Positions 13,401 through 22,015 of a stretch of 64,000 nt of DNA are shown piece after piece. How positions within the stretch are numbered: the first letter of the stretch is position 1; each line of letters opens with the position of its first letter. A program made the translations under genes and the position numbers. Below the pieces are notes generated by a model. The model was not told the origin of the DNA. It did no database searches and was given only the letters and a program-made list of their open reading frames with translations. This DNA is from Cervus elaphus (lineage: Eukaryota; Chordata; Mammalia; Artiodactyla; Cervidae), in contig NC_057834.1 in NCBI RefSeq assembly GCF_910594005.1, forward strand, positions 42,874,537-42,938,536, given 5' to 3'.

Positions 13401-16400
13401 TCTTGCAAAGTAAAGAAAAATAGGATTTTAACTTTGGATAAATAAGTATCCTTATTTTAAGTATAGGACCGCTTTATTTGTAGAAAGCATGAGGTCATTG
13501 TAGTGTTATGTTATATTTAACCTTCATGTAAAACAAGCTTGTTAATAAATACTACCCAGTTGCTTTAATTTCTTTTTGGAATGTGTCCATTTTTTTCCTT
13601 CATGTAATTATGTAGGATGAGTTTGACACTGATACTAAAATGGAAGAGCAGGAAAAAAACCCTGGCTATTCTGTACATAGAGGTGAGAAGTTAATGAAAA
13701 TGTAAATTAATTCACTTTCAATTCAGCTTTATACCATTTTAACTCTTTTAATTATTTATTTTTTTAACAGAACCAAGTTTCATTTGTGAGGACGATGAAG
13801 TGAAATCTAAAGGAAGTCCAGATTTTTCAATTTCTCATTCTCAGGTATAAACTTTACAGTTCTATCTCACTTTTAACTTGAATTTTTTCAAAAGACAGGT
13901 TCTTATATGCTTATCTGGTTATTTCTCAGATTTTCTTATATTCTAGGTATTTTAGAATAAAATTAGTTATTAAGAATGCTTACTAACAAAATTTGGGAAT
14001 TATATGTTGAAAAGTTTTGAGTGTATTATTGTTTGATTTGTTTAGTAATAAACCTAAATACTGTTCAAAGAATCTCAGAATTTCAGAGGTAAATAGAATC
14101 TTAAGTAATTATTAATTTAACTCAACCACCCTTTGTATTTGCAAATAGAATATATAGTACATTTTTGTTGCCTTGGAGCAGAACATGTTTAATTTTGTTT
14201 TCTATATATAGTAAAATCTTGAAATAACATTTAGAAAAAATCAACATGAAAATAATGGGGCTGATGATTGCCTACCTTCTTCTGCACAGCCCTTCTCCAG
14301 TGGGTGTGGACTGAAGTTCTTATGTTTTGAAAGAGTGGTCTATAGTGATAATTTCGATCTTTCTCAATTCAGTGAATGGTCAATGTACAGTATACAGTGT
14401 CAGTTTCAGTACCTTTCCCTTTGTACTTTTTATGGAAGTAAGAATCAACACAAAATTATTGACTTTCATTAACTCAACATAGCAAGACCCTAAATTTTAT
14501 GTGATTGAATTTTTGACCCCCATTATTATGAAAAGCTTCTCATATTATTTTAGTGGTTTCATGTAATTATTTTCTTTTCTAGGTTGAGCAGTTAGTCAGT
14601 AAAACATCTGAACTTGATATGTCTGAAAGCAAAACAAGAAGTGGAAAAATTTTTCAGAATAAAATGGTAAAAGCATCTCTTTAGATTTGATTTCATTCTA
14701 ACCTTGTAATTTTCCCTGTAGTTGAGTTTATTTTGCTTTTAATACTTCATTTATTGGACCAACATTTAGTAAGCAAATACTATTAATATGTGTCACTTTA
14801 CTAGGTACTGGAAATATAATATGCTCTTAGCTTAAAGTTTAGTAATTTGAGGTAAACAAGCAGTGATATAGCACTATGATAGCAGTCAGAATAGGCTACA
14901 TAGAGATACAAAGGAAAGAATGGTTAATTTTACTGAAGGTGCAGTGGAGAGGGAAATCCAGAAGAAGCTTTGAGAAGTGACACTATCCTCCAGACTCCCA
15001 AGGAAATTTCCAAGAATGCTAAAGTGTTCCCATGTTCTATCTTGTGAGTTGGTTATGTTATAATAATCCATTAAAAATGATTATACATTAAAATATATAT
15101 ACATACATATCTTACATAAAGTGAATCTCATATTTTAAGGAAAAAACACCCCTCCTTTATTTTAGTTTTTTATATGAGTTGTACTAAATAGAGATTTGGG
15201 CTTCCCAGGTGACACTAGTGGTAAAGAACCCTTTTGCCAGTGCAGGAGACGCAAGAGAACATGAGTTCCATCCTTGGGTCAGGAAGATCCCCTGGAGTGG
15301 GAAGTGGCAACCCACTCCAGTATCCTTGCCTGGAGGATCCCATGAACAGGGGAGCCTGGCGGACTGTGGTCCATAGGGTCACAAAGAGTAGAACACAATT
15401 GAGGCAACTTAGCATGTATGCAAATAGAGGTTTATATTTTATTTTAGGCCTTTTAAGTTACTCTCCAAGGTTCAAAGGTAAATAAAAAGCATTCTATAAA
15501 ATATATGAGCTATTATATCAGGGAATTCCCTGGCAGTCCAGTGGTTATGACTCCATGCTTTTGCTGCAGGGGCACAGGTTCAATCCCTGGTCAGGTAGCT
15601 AAGATCCCACATGCTGCACAGCTCAACAACAAAAAATATATCCAAAGTTAGGAAACAAATGGCACACTCTAACAGTGGTATGCTGGAGGATTTCTTTCCC
15701 CCTCTTCATTCAGTGACATCATGTTTTTCCTACCTAGCTTGAAACTGGACGTAATGAAAGTATTCACAGCATTGTTTTTGTTCAGTAGCACAGTCATGTC
15801 TGACTCTTTGCAACCCCATGGATTGCGGCACGCCAGGCTCCCCTGTCCTTCACCATCTCCCAGAGTTTGCTAAACTCATGTCCATTGAGTCATTGATGCC
15901 ATCCAACCATCTCATCCTCTGTCATCGCCTTCTCCTCATGCCTTCAGTCTTTCCCAGCATTGGGATCTTTTCCAACGAGTCGGCTCTTCATTTCAGGTGG
16001 CCAAAGTATTGGAGCTTTAGCTTCAGCATCAGTCCTTCCAATGAATATTCAGGGTTGATTTCCTTTAGGATTGACTAGTTTGATCTCCTTGCTGTCCAAG
16101 GGACTCTCAAGAATCTTCCCCAGCACCACAGTTCGAAAGCATCATGTAAGTCTTCAGTGCTCAGCCTTCTTTATGGTCCAACTCTCACATCCATACATGA
16201 CTACTGGAAAAACCATAGCTCTAACTAGACAGACTTTTGTCGGTAAAGTGATGTCTCTGCTTTTCAACATGCTGTCTAGGTTGGGCATAGCTTTTCTTCC
16301 TAGGAGCAAGTGTCTTTTGATTTCATGGCTTCTGTCACCATCTGCAGTGATTTTGGAGTCCAAGAAAATAAAATCTGTCACTGTTTCATTTTTTCCCATC

Positions 16401-19400
16401 TATTTGCTGTGAAGTGATGGGACTGGATGCCATGATGTTAGTTTTTTGAATGTTGAGTTTTAAGTCAGCCTTTTCACTCTCCTCTTTCATCTTCATCAGG
16501 AGGCCCTCTAGTTCCTCTTTGCTTTCTGCCATTAGGGTGGTATCATGTGCATATCTGAGGTGGTTGATATTTCTCTCAGCAGTCTTGATTCCAACTTGTG
16601 CTTCATGCAGCCCAACATTTCACATGATGTACTCTACATATAAGTGAAATAAACCGGGTAACAATATATAGCCTTAACATACTCCTTTCCCAATTTTGAA
16701 GTAGTCCATTGTTTCATGTCCAGTTTAACTGTTGCTTCTTGACCTGCATACAGTTTTCTCATGAGGTGGTCTGGTTCTCCCTTCTCTTGAAGAGTTCTGC
16801 ATAGTTTGTTGTGATCCACACAGTCAAAAGCTTTGGTGTAGTCAATGAAGCAGAAGTAAATGTTTTTCTGGAATTCCCTTGCTTTTTGTGTGATCCAGGG
16901 GATGTTGGCAATTTGCTCTCTGGTTCTTCTGCCTTTTCTAAACCCAGCTTGTGCATCTGAAAGTTCTTGGTTCGTGTACTGTTGAAGCCTAGTTTGAAGG
17001 ATTTTGAACATTACCTTGCTACCATGTGAAATGAGCGCATTGTACAGCAGTTTGAACATTCTTTGGCATTGCCCTTCTTTGGAATTGGAATGAAAACTGA
17101 CCTTTTCCAGTCCGTTGGCCATGCCTTAACCTCAGGATTTATTTCTCCCAGAGAACTGGTTGTTAAATATTAACCAGAACACCACTGATGATAGTACCAT
17201 TTTTAGGTGTCCTTTTTTCCCCCCACATTCTTGATGGAAAGTTAGAACTGGGAAGCAAGAAATAAAAGAATTCCAAAAATTACTATCTTTTGCAGCAAAA
17301 TGTTCTTTCTAGGCAGCTTCTTTTTTTTTTTTTTTTTGGCAGCTTCTATTTAAATGAGTATCCTTTACTATCCTTTACTCCACTGAAGTACTCCTAATTT
17401 TGTCAGTAGTGACTGAATTATGGCTAGAAACAGGCAGGAAATGAAAATATTTAATATATATAGTAAGGCAGTTATTGAAAAGTACATTTTGAGCATCAGA
17501 AAATAAATATGTACTTTTAGAGGATAATACTATGACAACTAATAACTTGTCACCATCTAATATTCATTTTAAAAGCTGTATATGTAGCATTATTCACAAT
17601 AGCCAAAAGATGGGGGAAAAACCCTAAATGTTCCTAACAGATGAATGGATAAACAAAATGTGGTGTATCCATACAGTAGACTATTATTATTCAGCCATAA
17701 AAAGGAATGAAGTATCAGTCCATGCTACAACTTGGATGAACCCTGAAAACATTATGCTCAGTGAAAGAAACCAATCATACACACACACATGCAAAAGTAT
17801 TACATGGTTCCATTTATATGAAAGTCCAAAATAAGGATTTCTGTAGACACAGTCTTAATGCTGGTGGAAGAATGGGGGAATAGTGGAGTGATAGCTCCAC
17901 CCCATGGACTAACAGGCTCCTCTGTCCATGGGATTTTCCAGGCGAGAATACTGGAGTGGGTTGCCATTTCCTTCTCCAGGAGCTCTTCCCAACCCAGGGA
18001 TTGAACCTGGGTCTCCCTCATTGTAGGCAGACACTTTACCGTCTAAGCTGCCAGGGAAGAGTACAGGATTTCTTTTTAGAGGATATATTGTGTGCTCAGT
18101 CATGTCCAACTCTTTGGAGCTTCATGGACTGTAGCCCGACAGGGTCCTCTGTTCATGAAGTTTTCCAGTCAAGAATACTGAAGTGGGTTGTCATTTCCTA
18201 CTCCAGCGGATCTTCCCAACCAGGGGATCAAATTCAGGTCTCATGTGTCTCCTGCATCGTCAGGCAGATTTTTTACCACTAGTGTCATTGGGGAAGCCTT
18301 TTAGAGGGTGAAAGTACTCTAAAATTGACTGCGGTGATGGTTGCACAACTCTGTGACTATACTTAAAACCACTGAAGTTTGTATATTTTAAATAGATGAA
18401 TTTTATGTATCCTAATTATATCTCAGTAAAGTTGTTTTTTTAAAAACTGCATATAGTTGCCTGTGGTTGAACAATCATGCTGATTGTTCTTTGAGAAGTA
18501 ACCAATTGGTAATTATTCTTTCTTTATGGAGGCTAATGGAAATCAACAAGTAAAATCTTCTAAGGAAAATCGGAAGAGAACTCAGCTTGAATCTGGGAAA
18601 ACAGTAAGTCTTATAATAATATATAGGTTGAATGAAATGGCAAGTATCAGAATATTATTGCTGTAGATTAAGTTAATGATAAATGTGATATCCCTGGATA
18701 TACCTCAGAGCTCTAGTTTTCAGATCTTGTTTAAATATATTTGATTCTAAAAAATTGGGTGATTTTAAAATAAAATGTGGTACATTGTTTTATTAATTTT
18801 CCCATGTAAACATTTACTGTCTTATTCCATGAATGATTTGAAATAGTTGGAGGAATGTATAAAGTAAAAATCAACATCAGGAAAAATATGAATAGAATAA
18901 GAAAAAAATGAGAGTACAAGAATACTCAGGCCATTTTATTTATGTAGAATTAAAATTGAGCCACAGATTTGATCTGAGGTTTCTACAAATTAAAACTAAA
19001 GTAGAAACAAGATAAGTTACTAAATCCACATGTTCTCTAAAAATATAGCATCTCCTCTTAGTACCTTAGAAAATTTTCCTGACCTAAATTCTGTAACAAG
19101 TTGTGTTATATTTGGAACCTTATTTTAGCAAATCAGATAATGTGTTTGTCATTTCTGAGATGAATATTTATATGTTTTCAACCAGAATTTTGAGTATTAT
19201 TAGTAGGTTAAAATTAGACAACTTAGGGACTTGCTTGGCAGACCAGTGGTTAAGACTCCACGTTTCCAGTGCACGAGGTGTGGGTTTGATCCTTGGTCTG
19301 GCATATAAGAACATACATGCCATGTGGCATGGCCAAAAAGTAAAAATCTTTTTAAAAATTAGATAACTGAAAAAAATAAATAAAAATTAGATAACTGAAA

Positions 19401-20391
19401 ACTTTTGAAAATCAAATGTTAAAGGGATAGTCTCAAAGATATAGTTGGTTAATCCTGTTTTCAATTTATGTATCTTAAAAAGGAAATGGAATAACCTGAC
19501 ATTTCACTAATAGATTAGTTTCTTTAGTTTTTCCCAATATTTTAAGCCTTGATTTTTTTCTGCAAAATCATAATCCAGTTTGTATCATTAGTGAGTTTTA
19601 CCAGAGAAATAAAAACTCTGTAATTCAGAATCTTGTTAGCAATTTTCCTAATTCATCCTCCCATTCATTCAAGGGTACATTGAATGTCTAAAATTATCAG
19701 GCACTGCTAAATACCAGTGAAACAAAAAGCAAAACATGATTTAAATCTTACATGATGCCAAAGTGAAATGTTTCTCTATTTGCATCTCATTTTTTAATCT
19801 TCCCCCCTTCTCACTCCCCTCAAAATATTTTACTGTTTTGAGGTGGTGGTTCAGTTTCTAACTCATCTCCAACTCTTTGCAACCCCATGAACTATAGCAT
19901 GCCAGGCTCCTCTGTCCATGGGATTTCTCAGGCAAGAATACTGGAATGGGTTGCCATTTCCTATCCAGGGAATCTTCCCAACTCAGGGATCAAAACCAGA
20001 TCTCTTGCATTGCAGGCAGTTGCCTGCATTTGGAGCAGATTTTTTACCAACTGAGCTACCAGGGAAGTTCTACTATTTTGCGACGTAATATAAAATCTTC
20101 TAACTACTCCAGTATCCCTAATGAAAACCTTACACTTTGCAAGACTGTTTTCAGCAGCCATCAGGAGATATAAATAACAAAATTTTTAAAATAAGAAAAG
20201 GAAGGAATGGAGGAAGGAAGAAAGGGAAGAAGGAAACTCAGAGACACACAAAAAAACTCTAAAGATATTTAAACTGGAAAGTATTCTTAGTAGTTGTTTT
20301 CTTTTGACAGGTCCTTCATCACTTTGATTCTTCTAGTCAGGAGTCAGTGCCAAAAAGAAGAAAGTTTAGTGAACCGAAGGAGCATATATAA
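1456..20391 (+). CDS. HORMAD1: HORMAD1, HORMA domain-containing meiotic axis protein (14 coding exons)
   Basis: Join 1456-1488, 2184-2328, 4092-4155, 4558-4594, 6741-6761, 7025-7051, 9935-10002, 10502-10653, 11916-12175, 13616-13682, 13771-13844, 14583-14666, 18532-18603, 20311-20391. Every intron is GT-AG and the spliced frame is open for 394 codons, the same length as human HORMAD1. The N-terminal HORMA domain (about residues 24-226) includes LAVSVSCITYLRGIFPE and the YTNPEDPQTISECYQF segment. A flexible acidic linker follows, then a basic C-terminus with a KRRK nuclear-localisation motif and the SEPKEHI end, where the closure motif of this family lies. Known role: loads on unsynapsed meiotic chromosome axes, promotes double-strand breaks and checkpoint signalling, and is removed by TRIP13 after synapsis. 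Expression is normally germline-restricted. The gene lies just upstream of GOLPH3L, as in other mammals. Nothing in the coding exons looks broken. Confidence 0.97.
2184..2328 (+). CDS. HORMAD1: HORMAD1 exon 3
   Basis: Residues 12-60, the start of the HORMA domain (SALIFPNKIST through ECAYGTRYLD). Acceptor tttag, donor gtaacg, ending after the first base of a codon. Confidence 0.95.
2495..3200 (-). mobile_element. Old L1 3' fragment, split by a BovB insertion
   Basis: Antisense of a mammalian L1 3' region, recognised by GGCATAATGTTTTTAAG, GAATAATATTCCATGG and TTTGTTTATC wording. A BovB tail interrupts it at about 2800-3057. Confidence 0.6.
2800..3057 (+). mobile_element. BovB (RTE) 3' end fragment
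   Basis: Matches the BovB 3' end: GATGTTGAAGCTGAAACTCC, the TTGGAAAAGACCCT segment, and the terminal ACTGAACTGAACTGAA repeats. It is 5'-truncated and inserted into older L1 sequence. Confidence 0.85.
3932..4035 (-). mobile_element. BovB 3' tail fragment
   Basis: Reverse complement of the BovB terminus, starting TTCAGTTCAGTTCAGTCGC. It ends about 55 bp before HORMAD1 exon 4. Confidence 0.8.
4092..4155 (+). CDS. HORMAD1: HORMAD1 exon 4
   Basis: Residues 60-81 (DLCVKILREDKNCPGSTQLV plus K and W) of the HORMA domain. Acceptor atttag, donor gtaagt. Confidence 0.95.
4558..4594 (+). CDS. HORMAD1: HORMAD1 exon 5 (37 nt)
   Basis: Completes Trp81 and encodes MLGCYDALHKKY. Acceptor tttttag, donor gtaagt. 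Human has Gln where this copy has His. Confidence 0.93.
4826..4927 (-). mobile_element. Bov-tA type SINE fragment
   Basis: Reverse complement of the tRNA-derived half, ending CACCTGGGAAGCCCC. Confidence 0.75.
5488..5565 (+). mobile_element. Bovine L1 3' end, heavily 5'-truncated
   Basis: Carries the bovine L1 tail wording TGTATGGCAAAAACCACTAC then CCTCCAACTAATAAAAATAA, followed by a poly(A). The same tail occurs inverted at about 53590. Confidence 0.75.
5978..6192 (+). mobile_element. Bov-tA SINE with 12-bp target duplication
   Basis: Starts GGCTTCCCTGGTGGCTCAG and ends in CA repeats. TAGACCAGGATG flanks it at 5966-5977 and 6193-6204. Confidence 0.9.
6741..6761 (+). CDS. HORMAD1: HORMAD1 exon 6 (21-nt microexon)
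   Basis: Encodes only LRMVVLA, in frame and matching the family exactly. Flanked by tttcag and gtaagt. Confidence 0.92.
7025..7051 (+). CDS. HORMAD1: HORMAD1 exon 7 (27-nt microexon)
   Basis: Encodes VYTNPEDPQ, in frame. Acceptor aaatag, donor gtatgt. The intron that follows carries the HMGB3 retrocopy. Confidence 0.92.
7150..7320 (+). mobile_element. MIR-like ancient SINE
   Basis: Diverged match to the MIR core (AAACAGATTAACACCCTTAA, GATTCAAGGTCACAAAG). Weak assignment. Confidence 0.4.
7497..9080 (+). pseudogene. HMGB3: HMGB3 processed retrocopy, ORF intact
   Basis: An intronless mRNA copy inserted in the HORMAD1 intron between exons 7 and 8, in the sense orientation. It contains a GC-rich 5' UTR (7497-7588), an open frame of 199 codons (7589-8188) and a long 3' UTR. 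AATAAA is at 9047-9052 and a poly(A) tail ends at 9080. The 16-bp duplication AAGAAATGAAAGGGAA flanks it (7481-7496 and 9079-9094), the signature of L1-mediated retroposition. The absence of introns and the poly(A) show it is a copy. The family identity is HMGB3 rather than HMGB1 or HMGB2, because it starts [20 protein letters not shown] and has a pure Glu tail. Confidence 0.95.
7589..8188 (+). CDS. HMGB3-like open reading frame of the retrocopy (199 aa)
   Basis: Parent role: a chromatin protein that binds and bends DNA. Two HMG boxes are visible. Box A is at about residues 9-79, with the segment [17 protein letters not shown]. Box B is at about residues 93-161, with [13 protein letters not shown] and [15 protein letters not shown]. 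A linker [11 protein letters not shown] and an acidic tail of about 20 residues, almost all Glu, follow. Length is one residue short of the usual 200 for HMGB3. There is no frameshift or stop, and the Kozak context TCAAGATGG is retained. Whether it is expressed is unknown. Lacking a visible promoter, it would depend on HORMAD1 transcription or on its GC-rich 5' UTR. I treat it as a retrogene candidate rather than a proven gene. Confidence 0.6.
   Translation: [199 protein letters not shown]
9119..9262 (+). mobile_element. CHR-type artiodactyl SINE
   Basis: Starts TACTTCCCTGCTGATCCAGG and continues with GGACACAGGTTTGATCCCTG. It lies directly downstream of the HMGB3 copy. Confidence 0.7.
9263..9600 (-). 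mobile_element. BovB reverse-transcriptase region fragment
   Basis: Antisense of BovB: AAGGATTTTGAACATTACCT, TTCTTTGGCATTGCCGTTCT and TTTCATCACCTCCACTAACT. Truncated at both ends. Confidence 0.8.
9935..10002 (+). CDS. HORMAD1: HORMAD1 exon 8
   Basis: Residues 110-132 (TISECYQFKFKYTSNGPVMD plus FTR/S) of the HORMA domain. Acceptor tttag, donor gtaatt. Confidence 0.95.
10502..10653 (+). CDS. HORMAD1: HORMAD1 exon 9
   Basis: Residues 132-183, including KASILLIRKIYILMQNLGPL and the conserved KLFYYDE. Acceptor cttctag. The donor gtacta is non-optimal but phase-correct, because G + TT gives the conserved Val at the junction. Confidence 0.94.
11054..11160 (-). mobile_element. Truncated Bov-A type SINE with (TGC)9 tail
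   Basis: Nine TGC units (11054-11080) followed by TAAGTCGCTTCAGTAGTGTC and GACGGCAGCCCACCAGGCTC. The trinucleotide run is a likely polymorphic microsatellite. Confidence 0.8.
11185..11445 (+). mobile_element. Old L1 3'-end fragment
   Basis: Sense wording of an ancient L1 3' region (GGAGGATTGAGTAAATTATA, ATAGAATGCTATGCAAGC). Low-precision assignment. Confidence 0.45.
11490..11508. repeat. (TA)n microsatellite
   Basis: Uninterrupted AT dinucleotide run between old repeats in the intron before HORMAD1 exon 10. Confidence 0.8.
11555..11730 (+). mobile_element. MIR ancient SINE
   Basis: Contains the MIR core GACAGATGAGGAAACCGAAT and the downstream CAAGTCACATAGCTAATCAA. Confidence 0.7.
11916..12175 (+). 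CDS. HORMAD1: HORMAD1 exon 10
   Basis: Residues 183-269, the end of the HORMA domain (TPPDYQPPGFKDGDCEGVIF, then FKVKVTTERERMENI) and the start of the linker (LSPKQLKTPLQKILTDKDDV). Acceptor ctgcag, donor gtaagt. Confidence 0.95.
12487..12565 (+). mobile_element. CHR-type SINE fragment
   Basis: GTGGTCCTGTGGTTAGGACT followed by an A-rich tail with G interruptions. Short and diverged. Confidence 0.5.
13616..13682 (+). CDS. HORMAD1: HORMAD1 exon 11
   Basis: Linker residues 270-292 (DEFDTDTKMEEQEKNPGYSV plus HR). Acceptor atgtag, donor gtgaga. This is the segment most diverged from human (GYSVHR against ASSELE). Confidence 0.9.
13771..13844 (+). CDS. HORMAD1: HORMAD1 exon 12
   Basis: Acidic linker residues 292-316 (EPSFICEDDEVKSKGSPDFS then ISHSQ). 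Acceptor aacag, donor gtataa. Confidence 0.93.
14583..14666 (+). CDS. HORMAD1: HORMAD1 exon 13
   Basis: Residues 317-344 (VEQLVSKTSELDMSESKTRS then GKIFQNKM). Acceptor ttctag, donor gtaaaa. Confidence 0.94.
15198..15421 (+). mobile_element. Bov-tA SINE with target duplication
   Basis: Begins GGGCTTCCCAGGTGACACTA. Flanks AAATAGAGATTT (15186-15197) and AAATAGAGGTTT (15422-15433) differ by one base. Confidence 0.88.
15522..15640 (+). mobile_element. CHR-type SINE
   Basis: GAATTCCCTGGCAGTCCAGT at the 5' side and TTCAATCCCTGGTCAGG in the middle, with an A-rich tail. Confidence 0.75.
15775..17135 (-). mobile_element. BovB LINE, 5'-truncated (1.36 kb), reverse-transcriptase remnant
   Basis: A BovB copy in antisense, from the CAGTCATGTCTGACTC terminus near 15795 up to the reverse-transcriptase domain. 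On the minus strand a stretch at 17122-16634 still reads FCFIDYTKAFDCVDHNKL, the conserved RT block. A later stretch (16399-16154) reads the C-terminal region. Frameshifts and stops separate them, so it is inactive. Confidence 0.88.
17312..17347 (-). repeat. Poly(T)-only insertion with 10-bp duplication
   Basis: GGCAGCTTCT at 17312-17321 and 17338-17347 is separated only by T's. Same architecture as the other poly(A)-only footprints. Confidence 0.7.
17900..18060 (-). mobile_element. Bov-tA SINE
   Basis: Antisense wording CTCCTCTGTCCATGGGATTT then AAGCTGCCAGGGAAG, nested in old L1. Confidence 0.8.
18088..18298 (-). mobile_element. Bov-tA SINE
   Basis: Antisense copy from GTGTGCTCAGTCATGTCCAA to CATTGGGGAAGCC, nested in the same L1. 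Confidence 0.85.
18532..18603 (+). CDS. HORMAD1: HORMAD1 exon 14
   Basis: Residues 345-368 (ANGNQQVKSSKENRKRTQLE then SGKT), a basic linker. Acceptor atggag, donor gtaagt. Confidence 0.93.
19221..19352 (+). mobile_element. CHR-type SINE
   Basis: Begins GGGACTTGCTTGGCAGACCA and ends GTGGCATGGCCAAAAAG. Its target duplication is the TTAAAATTAGACAACTTA type sequence just before it and the similar motif just after it. Confidence 0.78.
19353..19401 (+). repeat. Duplicated A-rich footprint following a SINE
   Basis: TAAAAATTAGATAACTGAAA starts at 19353 and again at 19381, separated by only AAAATAAA-type sequence. A third, diverged copy lies before the adjacent SINE (about 19206-19220). The break context TT/AAAA fits the L1 endonuclease. 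Confidence 0.65.
19840..20072 (-). mobile_element. Bov-tA SINE
   Basis: Antisense copy with CCAACTCTTTGCAACCCCAT, TCCATGGGATTTCTCAGGC and the terminal GAGCTACCAGGGAAG. Confidence 0.82.
20311..20391 (+). CDS. HORMAD1: HORMAD1 last coding exon
   Basis: Residues 369-394 and the TAA stop at 20389-20391. Encodes VLHHFDSSSQESVPKRRKFS then EPKEHI. It holds the KRRK nuclear-localisation motif and the C-terminal closure-motif region. Confidence 0.96.
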   Translation, partial: VLHHFDSSSQESVPKRRKFSEPKEHI

Positions 20392-20985
20392 AACTTTTTT
20401 TTTCTGCATGTTTGCAGAGTTCTTCACAACGCTTAAACTAAAGGTCGCTATTTTACTGTTTTAAGTTGTGTTTGTCCTACCTCTGAAAACTTAAATATAG
20501 TCTTAAGCAGTCAGCACACTAAAATGAATCCTTAACTATCATATTATGATCCTTAATCTTATCTGAGACAAATTCAAGAGAACTTTAGTATAAAAACAGA
20601 AGTACCAGTGTCATAATTCTATTAATTATCCTCTCGATATTGATGTATCTTCTATTTTGGCAGACACTTCCTTTAAACACACTAATTTTTTAAGGCCCTC
20701 TAAAAGCCATTTTTTGAAGTAAACAATGTTTATTTTTGTATTAAATTTTTCTAGAAATTCACTTTTTACCTATGTTAAAACTACAGTTTAACTGGCTGTA
20801 TTTGTTAATTGTGTTATTAAAACAATGTCTTTAGTACTTTGATACAATGTATTAACATGATAATATATAATGTACAATTTAAAATTGGTACTTTACCTTT
20901 TTAAATAATTTTTACAAGACAAAATGACTGATTTTAAAATCTAGCATTTTTGGCAGCATAAATAAAATATTGTTCAGTGTCTAGG
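20392..20985 (+). other. HORMAD1: HORMAD1 3' UTR
   Basis: AT-rich sequence from the stop codon to just past AATAAA at 20961-20966. No repeat is seen within it. The exact cleavage site is inferred. Confidence 0.7.
20961..20966 (+). terminator. HORMAD1: HORMAD1 poly(A) signal
   Basis: AATAAA about 570 nt after the stop codon, followed by GT-rich sequence (TTGTTCAGTGTC). A second AATAAA near 21341 is an alternative. Confidence 0.6.
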
Positions 20986-21574
20986 CTCTCTCATGGCTTC
21001 TAATTTTTATTTAAATAGTAGAAAATGTTTAGGCACTAATTTTGAAATCATTTTGGTAGATGTTTCTTTCAAGAGTTGAGCACACTTCCTAGAACTTTTG
21101 GGTGGTAGTGTGAAAGATACTGTGCCTTTAGTGAGAAACCTGGGACCTGGTTCTAGACTTGACTATTTCTTGTGCTCCGGAAAAGGAAGGCTTAAAACTT
21201 AGTCTGTTTGCCTCTTGTATTTTCAGCAGCGATATCCTAAAAAATACACATTATCCATGAACTTGCCAGTAAGAAACAGTAATGGAAAATGTTAGTATGA
21301 ATGCTGGGGTAGAAATGTGCCTATCCTGTTTAATGTAACCAAATAAACGTCCACAAATTGACACAGATCAGGTTTTTCTGGAAGAGGAAAGCTAGGGATA
21401 AGCTAATTGCCGAAAACAACCAATTTTTAAATGTTTATGTATTCTTAGCTTTATTGGATCCCAACTCATCTCACCTAATTGTCCCAGTATACACTGCTAC
21501 AGAAGACACCTGCTACGCTGAGATTGCCCAACAAAAACCTTTGTAGATCGGTAGCTGGTGATAGCTCACTAAAC

Positions 21575-21830
21575 GCTTTGATTGGCCGGTTTAATGGGGG
21601 TGGGGATCGCAGCCCTCTTTCCTCTCGCTACCGAGGTTCTTTCATTGGATTGACCAGCTGTCAGGTTAAACCCAAACCTGCCTCCTTTTGGTGGTGTTTG
21701 TCTGGAGCGCAACACAATAGCTGGGGGGAGAGCCTCCCCTCGTAAGCTCTAATTGGCTGAACTCAACCTTGGAGGTTTCTGATTGGTCCAATGAAGAAAC
21801 ACCAAGGTAGGTTGCCTAGTGATCCTGAGG
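21575..21830 (+). promoter_or_regulatory. GOLPH3L: GOLPH3L promoter with a CCAAT-box cluster
   Basis: Four inverted CCAAT boxes (ATTGG) lie at 21581, 21644, 21752 and 21782 in a moderately GC-rich stretch upstream of the inferred first exon. No TATA box is obvious. Such clusters are the target of NF-Y and are typical of housekeeping promoters. It sits about 0.6 kb after the HORMAD1 poly(A) signal. Confidence 0.7.
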
Positions 21831-22015
21831 AAGCTGATGTGTTATTCCTTCTCTGCATCGAAGGATCAGGAAGTTTGTTCTCTCTGCGTGGCTGAGAAGT
21901 TTTTCACCTAGCAGGACGGGGGTAGGGGGTGGGGGTGGGGGTGGGGACAAATGTCCCCATAAAATAGAGCTCAAGCTGCAACCTGCGTTTGGCTGTAACC
22001 CAGGAGTAACGTCAG
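21830..22015 (+). other. GOLPH3L: GOLPH3L untranslated exon 1 (inferred)
   Basis: The block ends at a strong donor (GTCAG/gtaagc, GT at 22016) and lies just downstream of the CCAAT cluster. The 5' limit is a guess. It contains a G-run tract at 21918-21946. Confidence 0.55.
21918..21946 (+). promoter_or_regulatory. Putative G-quadruplex tract
   Basis: Five runs of four or five G's separated by TA, T, T and T. Single-nucleotide loops predict a very stable parallel quadruplex. It lies in the GOLPH3L promoter or 5' UTR on the sense strand. Confidence 0.75.

Larger units (their letters stand above)
17585..18440 (+). mobile_element. Old L1 3' end, interrupted by two SINEs
   Basis: Sense L1 wording: ATTATTCACAATAGCCAAAA, GATGAATGGATAAACAAAAT and the terminal TATCTCAGTAAAGTTG. 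Broken by Bov-tA copies at 17900-18060 and 18088-18298. Confidence 0.7.
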
